Source of the DNA: Vreelandella maris
Lineage (GTDB): Bacteria > Pseudomonadota > Gammaproteobacteria > Pseudomonadales > Halomonadaceae
Length of the DNA: 64,000 nt
Direction: 5' to 3'
NCBI RefSeq assembly: GCF_013371085.1
Contig: NZ_JABWCV010000005.1
Location: 124,001-188,000 of the forward strand
Position 1 is the first letter of the stretch. Each line of letters begins with the position of its first letter. Below are positions 15,479 through 24,148 of the stretch, in pieces. Under the pieces are notes generated by a model, which saw only the letters and a list, made by a program, of their open reading frames with translations, had not been told where the DNA came from and made no database searches. The position numbers and the translations under genes are program-made.

Positions 15479-17095
15479 CTAAAAATCGCTATCCTGATAG
15501 GCAGCCTGCGGGGCAGGTGAGGAGGCGGGTAAGCTTGCCTGCATATGCTCTGTGGACTGATTAATGCGGAAGTTGGCCACCAACTGACGAAGCTGGTTGC
15601 TTAGCTGGGCCAGGGTTTGGGTGGCCTGAGTGCTCTCTTGTACCAGGCTGGCATTCTGCTGGGTCATTTGATCCATTTGCGTGACGGCTTGGTTGACCTG
15701 CTCGATACCGCTGCTCTGTTCAATGGTGGCGGCTGAAATTTCCTGCACCAGTATGCTGAGCTCCTTGATGTCATTGACCATGCTGTTAATCACATCACCG
15801 GTGTCGCGTACCTGGCGGCTACCTTCAACCACTTTGCTGTCTGATGCCTCGATCAGCGTTTTAATCTCTTGTGCGGCAGAGGCGGAGCGGCTGGCAAGTT
15901 GGCGAACCTCATTGGCCACCACCGCAAAACCGCGCCCTTGTTCTCCAGCGCGTGCGGCTTCAACGGACGCGTTCAGGGCCAAGATATTGGTTTGGAAGGC
16001 AATGCCGTCAATGGTGTTGACGATGCTGCTCATTTGCGTGGCACTTTCGTTAATCGTCGCCATCGTGGTCGTGACGGATGACATCGAGTCGCTGCCGCGC
16101 TGAGCACTGTCGGCCGCCCTGGTGGCAAGTTTGCGCGCATGGTCTGCGTGTTCCGCGTTTTGTTTAACGGTCGCGGTGAGCTGTTCCATGCTGGTGGCTG
16201 TTTCGGCTAGCGACGCTGCCTGTTCTTCGGTGCGTGTCGAAAGCTCTTCGTTCACCCCTACAATTTGCTCGACACCGCTGTTGACCTGATTGGCTCCTTG
16301 ATGAATATCACCGATGGTAGCGGCTAGGGTTTCCCGCATACGGTTAATATCAAACAGTAAACTCTGCTGATCTTTCGCTGAAAGCTGCGTTACCTGTGTG
16401 AGATCACCGTCGGCGATATGGCGCACAACGCTGGCGGCGTAGCGTGGGTCACCGCCTAAACGACGGGAAACATCACGGATCACCCAACCCATCAGCAGCG
16501 TTACCGGCAGGCCAATGATCAGCAGTACCCCTATGGAGCGAATCAAATCGGCAATAAACGCTTCATTGATATCATCGACATAAACGCCCGTGGCGAGCGA
16601 CCACTCCCATTCGGGAAGGTGTGCTACATAGCTGGTTTTCGGCAACTGTTCTTCGCCACCGGCGCGGGTTGAGTAGTAGTTAACGTGGCCCCCACCCGCT
16701 TGGGCAACACGCAGCAACTCCGGGTATAGCGCCATACCGCTGGCGTCCAGGTAGTCGGTCATGTCCGTGCCGGGTATGCGGCTGGGATGGGAAATAACCA
16801 GTAAGTCGTCATTGAAGGAGAAAATGTATTCGCCTGCCCCAAAGCTCACACTAGACATATTGTCGATGGCGCGCTGCTGGGCTTCTTCAAGACTGAGTTC
16901 ACCAGCGTCTACCCGTTCCTGCAGGGCTTCGATTTGGTTTTGTACGCTTTCAACCACGTACTGAATGCTGTCGCGGCGTTCGCTTACAATTGTTTGACGG
17001 TTCTCAAGGGCTAGCCAGCCCACCAAGAGCAGCATAGCTATCCAGATGATGCCCAACGTTCCCCAGAGTTTTTGTGTTGTTGTTAGACGAGTCAT
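15479..17095 (-). CDS. Methyl-accepting chemotaxis protein with sCache_2 sensor, copy 2
   Basis: 538 residues, the same length and domain order as the receptor at 12199-13815: TM1, sCache_2 ([49 protein letters not shown]), TM2, HAMP and signalling domain with the tip [20 protein letters not shown]. Differences cluster in the ligand-binding domain, so the two receptors probably arose by tandem duplication and sense related but different ligands. Start supported by AGGAAAAAC-ATG as in copy 1. The stop lies 48 bases from the IS1111 right repeat. Confidence 0.92.
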   Translation of the reverse strand: MTRLTTTQKLWGTLGIIWIAMLLLVGWLALENRQTIVSERRDSIQYVVESVQNQIEALQERVDAGELSLEEAQQRAIDNMSSVSFGAGEYIFSFNDDLLVISHPSRIPGTDMTDYLDASGMALYPELLRVAQAGGGHVNYYSTRAGGEEQLPKTSYVAHLPEWEWSLATGVYVDDINEAFIADLIRSIGVLLIIGLPVTLLMGWVIRDVSRRLGGDPRYAASVVRHIADGDLTQVTQLSAKDQQSLLFDINRMRETLAATIGDIHQGANQVNSGVEQIVGVNEELSTRTEEQAASLAETATSMEQLTATVKQNAEHADHARKLATRAADSAQRGSDSMSSVTTTMATINESATQMSSIVNTIDGIAFQTNILALNASVEAARAGEQGRGFAVVANEVRQLASRSASAAQEIKTLIEASDSKVVEGSRQVRDTGDVINSMVNDIKELSILVQEISAATIEQSSGIEQVNQAVTQMDQMTQQNASLVQESTQATQTLAQLSNQLRQLVANFRINQSTEHMQASLPASSPAPQAAYQDSDF

Positions 17096-17325
17096 GTTTT
17101 TCCTTTTTTGTAATTGAGTAGTTCAGCCCCTAATTTATTCCTATCGGCCTAAACAAGGCAAAGATTAATGAAATGTTTCATCAATGCTGTTTGGCGTATC
17201 ACTCTTATTTTTTTGAATAAATAGTAGCTTCTGCAATATTCAAAAATAGTCTAACGATAGAACCTGGGATGCACTATGCTGTCTTTAAAGCATGGGAATG
17301 CAATTACCACTAATGGGAGGCCGTC

Positions 17326-18192
17326 ATGCAACGCCCAATTGTTAAGCACTTTTTTGATGAGCCCACGAACACCTTTAGCTATGTCGTTCAAGACCCCGAT
17401 AGCAGTGCCTGCGCGATCATAGATTCGGTGCTCGACTTTGATTATGCCGCTGGGCGAACAGATGTGCGTTCAGCTGACAACATCATCGCCTTTATTCGCG
17501 AACACCAACTCGACGTCGCCTGGATTTTGGAGACCCATGTACATGCCGACCACCTTTCGGCAGCGCCCTATCTGCATGAGCATTTAGGAGGCAAAACCGG
17601 CATTGGGGCAAAAATAGACAAGGTGCAAGAGATCTTCGGCAAGGCATTCAACGCGGGTACCGAATTTGCTAGGGATGGCAGCCAATTTGATACGCTGTTT
17701 GAAGAAGGGGATACCTTCACCATTGGGCAATTACAGGGCCGTGTACTGCATACCCCCGGCCATACGCCCGCCTGTTTAACTTACGTAGTGGGGGATGCGG
17801 CCTTTGTAGGCGATACGCTCTTTATGCCGGATTATGGCACCGCGCGGTGCGATTTCCCCGGCGGCGATGCACGTACCCTGTATCACTCTATTCAAAAAGT
17901 GTTGGCGCTACCCGATCAGACGCGGCTGTTTTTATGCCACGATTATAAAGCCCCCGGCCGCGATACCTTTCAGCATGAAACCAGCGTAGCAGAACAGCGC
18001 AATGAGAATGTTCATGTTCACGAAGGTATCAGCGAAGAGGCGTTTGTGAAGATGCGCACCGAGCGTGATGCCACCTTAGGCATGCCACGGCTCATTATTC
18101 CTTCGGTTCAAATCAATATGCGTGCTGGAGCGCTGCCTCCGGCGGAAGAGAATGGCACGGTCTATTTAAAAGTGCCGATTAATTTTTTCTAA
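17326..18192 (+). CDS. MBL-fold hydrolase, persulfide dioxygenase-like (Blh/ETHE1-related)
   Basis: 288 residues. Metal motif THVHADHLSAAPYL (about 68-80), a further histidine in HTPGHTPACLTY, Asp in GDTLFMPDYGTARCDFPGGD, and the final His in FLCHDYKAPGRD. The GTARCDFPGGDA signature is typical of ETHE1/Blh persulfide dioxygenases, which oxidise glutathione persulfide to sulfite, and of the Blh protein of BigR operons. Two YeeE/YedE genes follow at once, the usual partnership for exporting or importing sulfur species. No rhodanese domain is fused. GGGAGGCCGTC precedes the ATG. Confidence 0.85.
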   Translation: MQRPIVKHFFDEPTNTFSYVVQDPDSSACAIIDSVLDFDYAAGRTDVRSADNIIAFIREHQLDVAWILETHVHADHLSAAPYLHEHLGGKTGIGAKIDKVQEIFGKAFNAGTEFARDGSQFDTLFEEGDTFTIGQLQGRVLHTPGHTPACLTYVVGDAAFVGDTLFMPDYGTARCDFPGGDARTLYHSIQKVLALPDQTRLFLCHDYKAPGRDTFQHETSVAEQRNENVHVHEGISEEAFVKMRTERDATLGMPRLIIPSVQINMRAGALPPAEENGTVYLKVPINFF

Positions 18193-18241
18193 CCGTTTCT
18201 ATTTTTTTCACCTGTGAAAGCGGAATGCTTGGGAGACACCA

Positions 18242-18709
18242 GTGGATTGGACAGCAGGTTTACAAGGCTTAGCTGGGGGCTTGCTGATTGGGCTTTCCGC
18301 CACCTGGCTAATGGCAACGTTAGGGCGTATCGCGGGGATTAGTGGGATCGTTGGTAACTTAATTACCCAACGTCCCAAAGGCGATAGTGCTTGGCGAGTG
18401 GCGTTTGTTTTAGGGCTGATTAGCGGGCCGCTATTGATCATGGCATTAGGTGGCGGTTTGGGAAACGTGGCGGGGAGCCCGGGTGAAGTGATTGGCGCGC
18501 CAGCCGGTGGCGTCGGATTGATGTTGGTGGCCGGCTTGTTGGTGGGTGTGGGCACAGGGCTTGGTAGCGGCTGTACCAGTGGGCATGGCGTATGTGGCCT
18601 AGCACGCTTGGCGCCACGCTCCATGGCGGCCACCGGTATGTTTTTGCTGACGGCGCTAGTGACCGTTTATATCTCGCGTCATCTGTTAGGCCTAGGCGGT
18701 GTGCAATGA
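18242..18709 (+). CDS. YeeE/YedE (DUF395) family membrane protein, first half-type
   Basis: 155 residues, four to five predicted membrane segments. The hallmark YeeE motif GLGSGCTSGHGVCGLAR is present, with cysteine in GCTSGHG; YeeE-type cysteines relay thiosulfate or other sulfur anions through the membrane. It starts at GTG with GGGAG upstream and overlaps the next gene by the ATGA arrangement at 18706-18709. Together with the next protein it likely forms a two-component sulfur transporter, as in BigR-regulated operons that protect against sulfide. Confidence 0.9.
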   Translation: MDWTAGLQGLAGGLLIGLSATWLMATLGRIAGISGIVGNLITQRPKGDSAWRVAFVLGLISGPLLIMALGGGLGNVAGSPGEVIGAPAGGVGLMLVAGLLVGVGTGLGSGCTSGHGVCGLARLAPRSMAATGMFLLTALVTVYISRHLLGLGGVQ

Positions 18710-19140
18710 ACAGGAGTGTCATGAACAGTAACGCGATGAAAACAGCGGCTGGTTATGCGGCGGGGCTGATTTTTGGTTTGGGTTTGGCAATTTCAGGCAT
18801 GACTGACCCCGCACGAGTGCTGGGGTTTTTAGATGTAGCGGGCGCCTGGGATCCGACGCTGATGTTTGTGCTTGGCGGGGCCGTGGTAACCACCTTTATC
18901 GGCTATCGGCTGGTATTCAAGCGTTCGGCACCACTGTTGGGCGGCGTCTTTCAATTACCCACCAAAAAGGAGCTGGATGGCAAGTTGCTGGGCGGCGCTG
19001 CCCTGTTTGGTATTGGTTGGGGGCTTTCCGGCTACTGCCCGGGGCCTGCCATTGCCTCTATCGGCGGCATATCACTCCCGCTAGCGGCCATGCTGTTGAC
19101 GATGGTGCTGGGGTGGTTTGCCGCCAAAAGGCTCGGCTAA
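18706..19140 (+). CDS. YeeE/YedE-related protein (DUF6691 type), second half-type
   Basis: About 144 residues with four membrane segments. Motifs: GLIFGLGLAISGMTDPARVLGFLDV and, near the end, GIGWGLSGYCPGPAI with the conserved cysteine. Both halves together correspond to full-length YeeE. The start may be ATG 18706, coupled to the previous stop, or ATG 18721, which has AGGAG four bases before it. A terminator follows at 19170. No regulator gene is adjacent; a BigR/SqrR-like repressor may be elsewhere. Confidence 0.88.
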   Translation: MNRSVMNSNAMKTAAGYAAGLIFGLGLAISGMTDPARVLGFLDVAGAWDPTLMFVLGGAVVTTFIGYRLVFKRSAPLLGGVFQLPTKKELDGKLLGGAALFGIGWGLSGYCPGPAIASIGGISLPLAAMLLTMVLGWFAAKRLG

Positions 19141-19169
19141 TACGTCGGAGTTATATGGCCGCTATTGCT

Positions 19170-19206
19170 AACGCCCTTGCCTTTATTGCAAGGGCGTTTT
19201 GTTTTC
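19170..19206 (+). terminator. Rho-independent terminator after the sulfur-transport genes
   Basis: AACGCCCTTGC pairs with GCAAGGGCGTT around a 7-base loop and is followed by TTGTTTT. It separates the YeeE pair from the two-component genes. Confidence 0.9.
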
Positions 19207-19263
19207 TTAACGCTGAGTTAATGCGTGGCCGTCATGCTGTCAGGTAATAAAAAGGAAACCGTT

Positions 19264-19980
19264 ATGCACGTCTTGCTGATTGAAGATGACCCGCTGGTGG
19301 CATCGGGTATCCGCTCTGGATTAATGACCTTCGATTTTGTCGTCGACCACGTCTCCACGCTCAACGCCGCTCGCCAATCGATGCGAACAGTCACTAGTGA
19401 TGTGGTCATTCTTGACCGTGGCTTGCCGGATGGCGATGGCCTGCAGTTGTTGGCCGAGTGGCGTGAGCAGGGCGTCGATGTGCCGGTGCTGGTGTTAACC
19501 GCAAGAGATACCGTGCGAGACCGGGTGGATGGCCTGCAGGGCGGTGCCGATGACTATCTGGTCAAGCCCTTCGATCTGGATGAATTAGTCGCGCGCCTGC
19601 ACGCTTTGCTGCGCCGTGTGGCAGGGCGCAGCAGTGGCATGATTTCCCATGGAGCCCTTGCGTTAGATCCCGCTGCCCGCGAAGTGTATGTCGAAGGGCA
19701 ACTGATCACCCTATCTCGCCGTGAGCTGGTGCTGCTGGAAACCTTCCTGCAATCGCCGCGCAGCGTACTGTCGGCCGATCAGCTCAAAGACAGCCTTTAT
19801 GGCATGAATGATGATGTCGAGAGCAATGCGCTGAATGTGCATATACACCATCTGCGCCGCAAGCTCGGGAGCGGGGTGATTGAAACGGTGCGCGGGCTTG
19901 GCTATCGACTGGGCAAGCCTGAGGCGGTGCACTTGGCGGGCACACCCTATGAGTGTGAGATAGATAAAGGCCAGCTATGA
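19264..19980 (+). CDS. OmpR-family response regulator
   Basis: 238 residues: receiver domain with acidic pair Asp8/Asp9, phospho-acceptor Asp51 (VVILDRGLPDGDG) and Lys in DYLVKPFDLDEL; then a winged-helix DNA-binding domain (LSRRELVLLETFL, NALNVHIHHLRRKLG, VRGLGYRLG). ATG 19264 with AAAGGAAACC upstream is preferred to the longer frame from 19225. The stop overlaps the start of the histidine kinase (19977), so the pair is translationally coupled. The downstream cytochrome genes are the probable targets, at least in part. Confidence 0.92.
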   Translation: MHVLLIEDDPLVASGIRSGLMTFDFVVDHVSTLNAARQSMRTVTSDVVILDRGLPDGDGLQLLAEWREQGVDVPVLVLTARDTVRDRVDGLQGGADDYLVKPFDLDELVARLHALLRRVAGRSSGMISHGALALDPAAREVYVEGQLITLSRRELVLLETFLQSPRSVLSADQLKDSLYGMNDDVESNALNVHIHHLRRKLGSGVIETVRGLGYRLGKPEAVHLAGTPYECEIDKGQL

Positions 19981-21296
19981 GTTTACGTGCCCGCTTACTA
20001 ATCACCCTGGGGCTAACCCTGGCGTTGCTATGGGGTATCGCCGCCGCGTGGCTGATGCGCGACCTGGAAGACAAATTTGTAGAAACCCTGGACCAACGTC
20101 TGGCGCAGTCGGCGCGAATGGTGGCGGGGCTGGTTTTGCAGCTTCCCCTTGACGTTTGGGCGGACGCCGAGCATCCAGTGCTCTCCATTCCCTCTATTGA
20201 AGGGCTGGCCTGCCAGGTGCATTCCCCCCAAGGCGAGGTCATGGCGCGCACCCATGCTGATATGGACGATGTGCTGGCGCCGGGAGAGGGCGGGCACACT
20301 TATCGTCAGGCTGACGATGTGACCTGGCGGGTCTTCACCTACGAGCGCAATGGCATCGTGATTACCACCGCCGACCGGATGGATGAAAGGAACATACTGC
20401 TTAGCGGCGTTATTCGGGTGGCGGTGGTGCCGTTTGTGGTGGCGCTGGTGGGCAGCATGGTGGCGCTGTGGCTAGGTATCTGGCGTGGGCTGGCACCGCT
20501 GACACGGCTGCGGGAGTCGCTTGCCAACCGCCATCCAGATGCGCTGGCGCCGGTGGCTACCTACGGCTTGCCAAAAGAGATCCGGCCCCTCATTACAACG
20601 CTTAACGCGCTGTTGGCGCGGGTGCAGCAAACCATTATCCGCGAACAGCGCTTTACCAATGACGCTGCGCACGAGTTGCGCACGCCGCTGACGGCCATCA
20701 AGACCCACCTGCAAGTTGCCCGGCGCGTCGAAGGGGAAGCGGCGAAGGCATCGCTCAATCAGGCGGAAGAGGGCGTGGTGCGGCTGAGCTCGACCCTTGA
20801 TCAGCTGCTGACTCTGGCACGGGTAGAAGGACGTGCCCGGTTTGATGATGGCGAGGTAAGCCGTGTTGCCGATGTTGCCGAGTGCGCCCTGGCGGATTGC
20901 CACCATAGTCACTCCGGCCGCTTTGTGGTGCCCGCTGACTGGCCAGAAACCAACCTGGCCATGCCCCGTGAGCTAGCGATTACCGCGCTACGCAATTTGC
21001 TCGATAACGCGCTGCACCATGGACCATCGGAAACACCCGTAACACTGGAGGCGCAGTGGGAGCACGGGCAGCGCTTTCTTACCTTCAGCGTCAGCGACCA
21101 GGGACCTGGCGTCGATGACGCGACGCTCAAGCAACTGACGCAACGCTTCTGGCGCGCCAGCAAACAGCAGGGAAGCGGGCTGGGGCTGGCGATTGTCGCG
21201 GCAATCGCTGAACGATTCGATGGCGAAGTGGCATTCGCCAGCCCGGCGGGGGGCGGGTTTACCGCTCGCCTAATGGTGCCAGTGGCGGACAGCTAA
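19977..21296 (+). CDS. Sensor histidine kinase (QseC/PmrB-like layout)
   Basis: 439 residues: TM1 at about 6-27, a periplasmic region of roughly 110 residues (30-140), TM2 at about 145-168, HAMP-like linker, HisKA with phospho-acceptor His232 in AAHELRTPLTAIKTHL, and HATPase_c with an N-box NLLDNALHHG, DQGPGVDD (G1) and GSGLGLAIV (G2). The kinase gene ends 27 bases before a diheme cytochrome gene with a good ribosome site, suggesting one transcript. The stimulus is unknown; context points to a sulfur compound or a redox state. Confidence 0.92.
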   Translation: MSLRARLLITLGLTLALLWGIAAAWLMRDLEDKFVETLDQRLAQSARMVAGLVLQLPLDVWADAEHPVLSIPSIEGLACQVHSPQGEVMARTHADMDDVLAPGEGGHTYRQADDVTWRVFTYERNGIVITTADRMDERNILLSGVIRVAVVPFVVALVGSMVALWLGIWRGLAPLTRLRESLANRHPDALAPVATYGLPKEIRPLITTLNALLARVQQTIIREQRFTNDAAHELRTPLTAIKTHLQVARRVEGEAAKASLNQAEEGVVRLSSTLDQLLTLARVEGRARFDDGEVSRVADVAECALADCHHSHSGRFVVPADWPETNLAMPRELAITALRNLLDNALHHGPSETPVTLEAQWEHGQRFLTFSVSDQGPGVDDATLKQLTQRFWRASKQQGSGLGLAIVAAIAERFDGEVAFASPAGGGFTARLMVPVADS

Positions 21297-21323
21297 AAAT
21301 GATAACGCAAGGGAGAAACCGAT

Positions 21324-21989
21324 ATGAATAACAAATACGTTAGCAGGGTTGGTCTCTGTGTAGGTCTCACCCTGATCGCCGCAGGGACGGTGGCCCAGGA
21401 GGGGGACGCGGAGCGCGGTCAAGCCGCCGCGGCTAGCTGTAGCGCCTGCCACCAGGCAGATGGCAGTGGCATGAATGTGCCGGACGGTGAGTCCTGGCCG
21501 CGTTTAGCTGGTCTGGATGCCGACTATATCGCCAAGCAGTTACATGATTTTAAAGCGGGGCGGCGTGAAAACGCGACGATGGCAACATTTGCCAATATGC
21601 TCAACGACCAGCAAATCGCTGATGTGGCCGCCTACTACAGCCAACTGCCCGCTACCCAGGGGCAAGGCGGCGATGAGGCAGATGAGACGCTGCTGGCCCG
21701 TGGGCAGCAGCTCGCCGAACGTGGCGATTGGAACGCCTACATTGTTTCCTGCCAAAGCTGCCATGGGCCTGGGGGCAAGGGCGTAGGTGATACCTTCCCA
21801 GGCATTGCAGGCCAGCATGCCGGCTACATTCGCACTCAATTGTCGGCGTGGAAAAACGAAACCCGCAGCAACGATCCGCAAAACCTGATGGGCGCCATTG
21901 CCAAGCGCATGAGTGATGACGACATTCAGGCTGTATCCGCCTGGTACGCCACGCAACCCGCCTCCGCCGACCAGGAGTCAGCACAATGA
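21324..21989 (+). CDS. Diheme c4-type cytochrome, TsdB-like
   Basis: 221 residues with a Sec signal peptide and two heme c sites, CSACH (39-43) and CQSCH (143-147), in two similar class-I cytochrome domains, each with a distal methionine region (TMATFANML, NLMGAIAKRM). This is the cytochrome c4 arrangement. Its stop overlaps the start of a TsdA-like gene (ATGA at 21986-21989), the tsdB-tsdA arrangement in which TsdB accepts the electrons from thiosulfate oxidation. It acts in the periplasm. Assignment as TsdB depends on its partner. Confidence 0.8.
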   Translation: MNNKYVSRVGLCVGLTLIAAGTVAQEGDAERGQAAAASCSACHQADGSGMNVPDGESWPRLAGLDADYIAKQLHDFKAGRRENATMATFANMLNDQQIADVAAYYSQLPATQGQGGDEADETLLARGQQLAERGDWNAYIVSCQSCHGPGGKGVGDTFPGIAGQHAGYIRTQLSAWKNETRSNDPQNLMGAIAKRMSDDDIQAVSAWYATQPASADQESAQ

Positions 21990-22996
21990 TAACCTGCCCA
22001 CGCCCTCTCGTTTTAGCGCTTACTGGCTGTTCATTGACGGTCGGCATCGGTATTAGCGTTTACGCCACTAGTGTCTTTGCTCAGGAAGAACGGGCGGATG
22101 CAGCGCTGAACCAACTGGTGCACGAACCGCCCACCATGGAAGATCTGGAAAGTGCCGATATTCATCCCGAACTGAAAAAAGTCATCCGCTACGGTCATGA
22201 TCTATTCACTAATACACAGCAGTTGCGTGGTGAAAACGTCTTCAATGACATGAATTGCTCCAGTTGCCATCTGGGGGAGGGTCGGGTGCCGTTCAGTGCC
22301 CCGGTGTGGACAGCAGCCATCACATTGCCGGATTTCCGTGGTAAAAATCAGCATGTGAATAACCTGGAAGAGCGTATTGCAGGCTGCTTTGCCTACTCCA
22401 TGAACGGCGTGCCACCGGAGTATGGTAGTGATGAAATGTTGGCACTCAGTGCCTATCATCAGTGGCTGGCCACCGGCGCACCGATGTATCCCGACAAGCC
22501 GATTTATGGTCGAGGCTTCCCGGCACCGGAAGAGCCAGCCGAAGGCCCCAGCTACGCTAGAGGGGAAACTGCCTACCAGGAAAACTGCTCGATATGCCAC
22601 CAGGAAAACGGTGCCGGGCACTATGAAAATGATGAGTACGTGTTTCCCGCGCCCTGGGGGGATGGCTCCAATAACTGGGGAGCCGGCATCGCGCGACTGG
22701 AAACCATGGCGGGCTTCATCTATCAGAACATGCCGCTTGGCCAGCCCCGCTCGCTCAGTGATCAACAGGCCTGGGATATTGCCTATTATATAACCCGCCA
22801 GGAGCGTCCTCAGGATCCTCGCTATACCGGGGATGTCGCCGAGACGGCGGAACGGTTCCACGGCCGTTCACTCTATGGTCAAACCCGCGAGCATGATGGC
22901 CATGTGCTAGGAGACCATGACAACTTCGGAGAGAAGGGCGATATCAAACCCTGGAACGTGGGCATGCCGAGGTTTGAGAACCTGTCGGAGGAGTAA
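21986..22996 (+). CDS. tsdA: Diheme cytochrome, probable thiosulfate dehydrogenase TsdA
   Basis: 336 residues, exported. Heme 1 CSSCH (91-95) sits in NDMNCSSCHLGEGR; Cys134 in EERIAGCFAYSMNG occupies the place of the unusual cysteine ligand of the active-site heme in TsdA; heme 2 is CSICH (201-205). TsdA joins two thiosulfates to form tetrathionate with release of two electrons, or runs in reverse. The TsdB-like partner directly upstream supports this. Other family uses (SoxA-like or tetrathionate reduction) are possible. Nothing coding follows for 550 bases. Confidence 0.8.
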   Translation: MITCPRPLVLALTGCSLTVGIGISVYATSVFAQEERADAALNQLVHEPPTMEDLESADIHPELKKVIRYGHDLFTNTQQLRGENVFNDMNCSSCHLGEGRVPFSAPVWTAAITLPDFRGKNQHVNNLEERIAGCFAYSMNGVPPEYGSDEMLALSAYHQWLATGAPMYPDKPIYGRGFPAPEEPAEGPSYARGETAYQENCSICHQENGAGHYENDEYVFPAPWGDGSNNWGAGIARLETMAGFIYQNMPLGQPRSLSDQQAWDIAYYITRQERPQDPRYTGDVAETAERFHGRSLYGQTREHDGHVLGDHDNFGEKGDIKPWNVGMPRFENLSEE

Positions 22997-23083
22997 TGCC
23001 GTCAAGAAATGTGATTGTGAAGAGCTTTCTTGTTTGTCATTGCACTGAGCTTTCTATGTTTGTCATTTAGAGGTGCCCTCTTT

Positions 23084-23530
23084 ATGTCATTGCGAGGAGC
23101 GCAGCGACGCGGCAATCTTAAGCTGCGGTGGTGATTAACCCCGAGATTGCTTCACTGCGTTCGCAATGACAGGAGGATCTCAATGACATTACCTATGTCA
23201 TTGCGAGGAGCGCAGCGACGCGGCAAACTTAAGCTGCGGTGGCAGGTTAACCCCGAGATGGCTTTACTGCGTTCGCAATGACAGGAGGGTCTCAATGACA
23301 TCACCTATGTCATTGCGAGGAGCGCAGCGACGCGGCAATTTTAAGCTGCGGTGGCAGGTTAACCCCGAGATTGCTTCACTGCGTTCGCAATGACAGGAGG
23401 ATCTCAATGACATCACCTATGTCATTGCGAGGAGCGCAGCGACGCGGCAATCTTAAGCTGCGGTGGTGATTAACCCCGAGATTGCTTCACTGCGTTCGCG
23501 ATGACAGGGGGCTCACAATGATAAGGGATT
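23084..23530. repeat. Four tandem copies of a ~112-bp palindromic repeat
   Basis: Copies start at about 23084, 23195, 23307 and 23419. Each runs ATGTCATTGCGAGGAGCGCA, then GCGACGCGGCAA, a TTAAGCTGCGGTGG spacer, TTAACCCCGAGATTGCTTCA and CTGCGTTCGCAATGACAGG. The two ends are imperfect inverse repeats, so every unit can form a long hairpin. Copies differ by a few bases (for example GATGGCTTT in copy 2). With short flanks they fill the 551-bp gap between the TsdA-like gene and the GIY-YIG gene. The unit length and lack of unique spacers exclude a CRISPR. Confidence 0.9.
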
Positions 23531-23548
23531 GTGGCGCTCAGAAAGCTA

Positions 23549-23842
23549 TTAATATGGTGCAAGCTCATCCCATTCCGGATTAAGCGAGTCAATCAGAGCA
23601 TTTTTACGTTGGCGTGAACCCGCTTTGAGCTGTTTTTCGCGCCTTATTGCATCTTTTATGCTATTTGTCTCCTCTAGCCATATAAGTTTGTGACAACGAT
23701 ACTTTTTGGTGAATCCTGGCATTAAACCTTGGCGGTGTTCATAAAGCCTGCGCTCCAAGTTGTTTGTAACTCCTATATAAAGAACGCGGTGAGTACGATT
23801 AGTCAGCATATAAACATAATAAAGATTGCTTGCTGTCGACAT
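23549..23842 (-). CDS. GIY-YIG nuclease family protein (UPF0213/URI type)
   Basis: 97 residues, essentially one GIY-YIG domain: YYVYMLTN (GIY strand), VLYIGVTNNLERRLYEH (YIG, with catalytic Arg and a downstream His), and a C-terminal REKQLKAGSRQRKNALI helix with the conserved Glu/Lys. AAAGG precedes the ATG. Small proteins of this group are widespread; some cut single-stranded DNA or repair intermediates, most are uncharacterised. The gene lies within a nest of palindromic repeats: the array at 23084-23530 on one side and more copies at 23961-24142 on the other. Confidence 0.88.
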   Translation of the reverse strand: MSTASNLYYVYMLTNRTHRVLYIGVTNNLERRLYEHRQGLMPGFTKKYRCHKLIWLEETNSIKDAIRREKQLKAGSRQRKNALIDSLNPEWDELAPY

Positions 23843-23960
23843 AAATCGACCTTTCGGCGATGAGTTTTTATTAATCTAGCGTCATTTTATTAGCAATGGT
23901 AGGGGCACATCATTGCAGACAGTACTCTCATTTTGACTATGAAAAGTGAAAAGACCTTGG

Positions 23961-24142
23961 CTTACGGTGGCGGATTAACCGAGATTGCTTCGCTCTGCTC
24001 GCAATGACAGGGGGGACGCAATGGCGAGGGGGCGTAGGGACAGGGGAAGCTCGCAATAACAATTCATATGCTATTGCGAGTAGCCCTCTTTATGTCATTG
24101 TGAGGAGCTTGCGACGCGGCAATCTCAGCTAGCGGTGACAGG
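23961..24142. repeat. Diverged copies of the same palindromic repeat family
   Basis: It includes GAGATTGCTTCGCTCTGCTC with GCAATGACAGG, a partial GCTCGCAATAACA unit, and TATGTCATTGTGAGGAGCTT with GCGACGCGGCAATC. These are the two halves of the unit seen at 23084-23530, more degenerate and partly rearranged. Together with the GIY-YIG leader they fill the 306-bp gap before dsbG. Confidence 0.75.
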
Positions 24143-24148
24143 CTAAGC

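Noticed and set aside
17096..17325. Operator for a BigR/SqrR-like sulfide regulator before the hydrolase
   Set aside because: No clear inverted repeat of the known type could be identified by eye.
23084..23530. Possible CRISPR array
   Set aside because: The ~112-bp units are nearly identical throughout, with no short repeat and unique spacer alternation, and no cas genes are present. They are palindromic tandem repeats.
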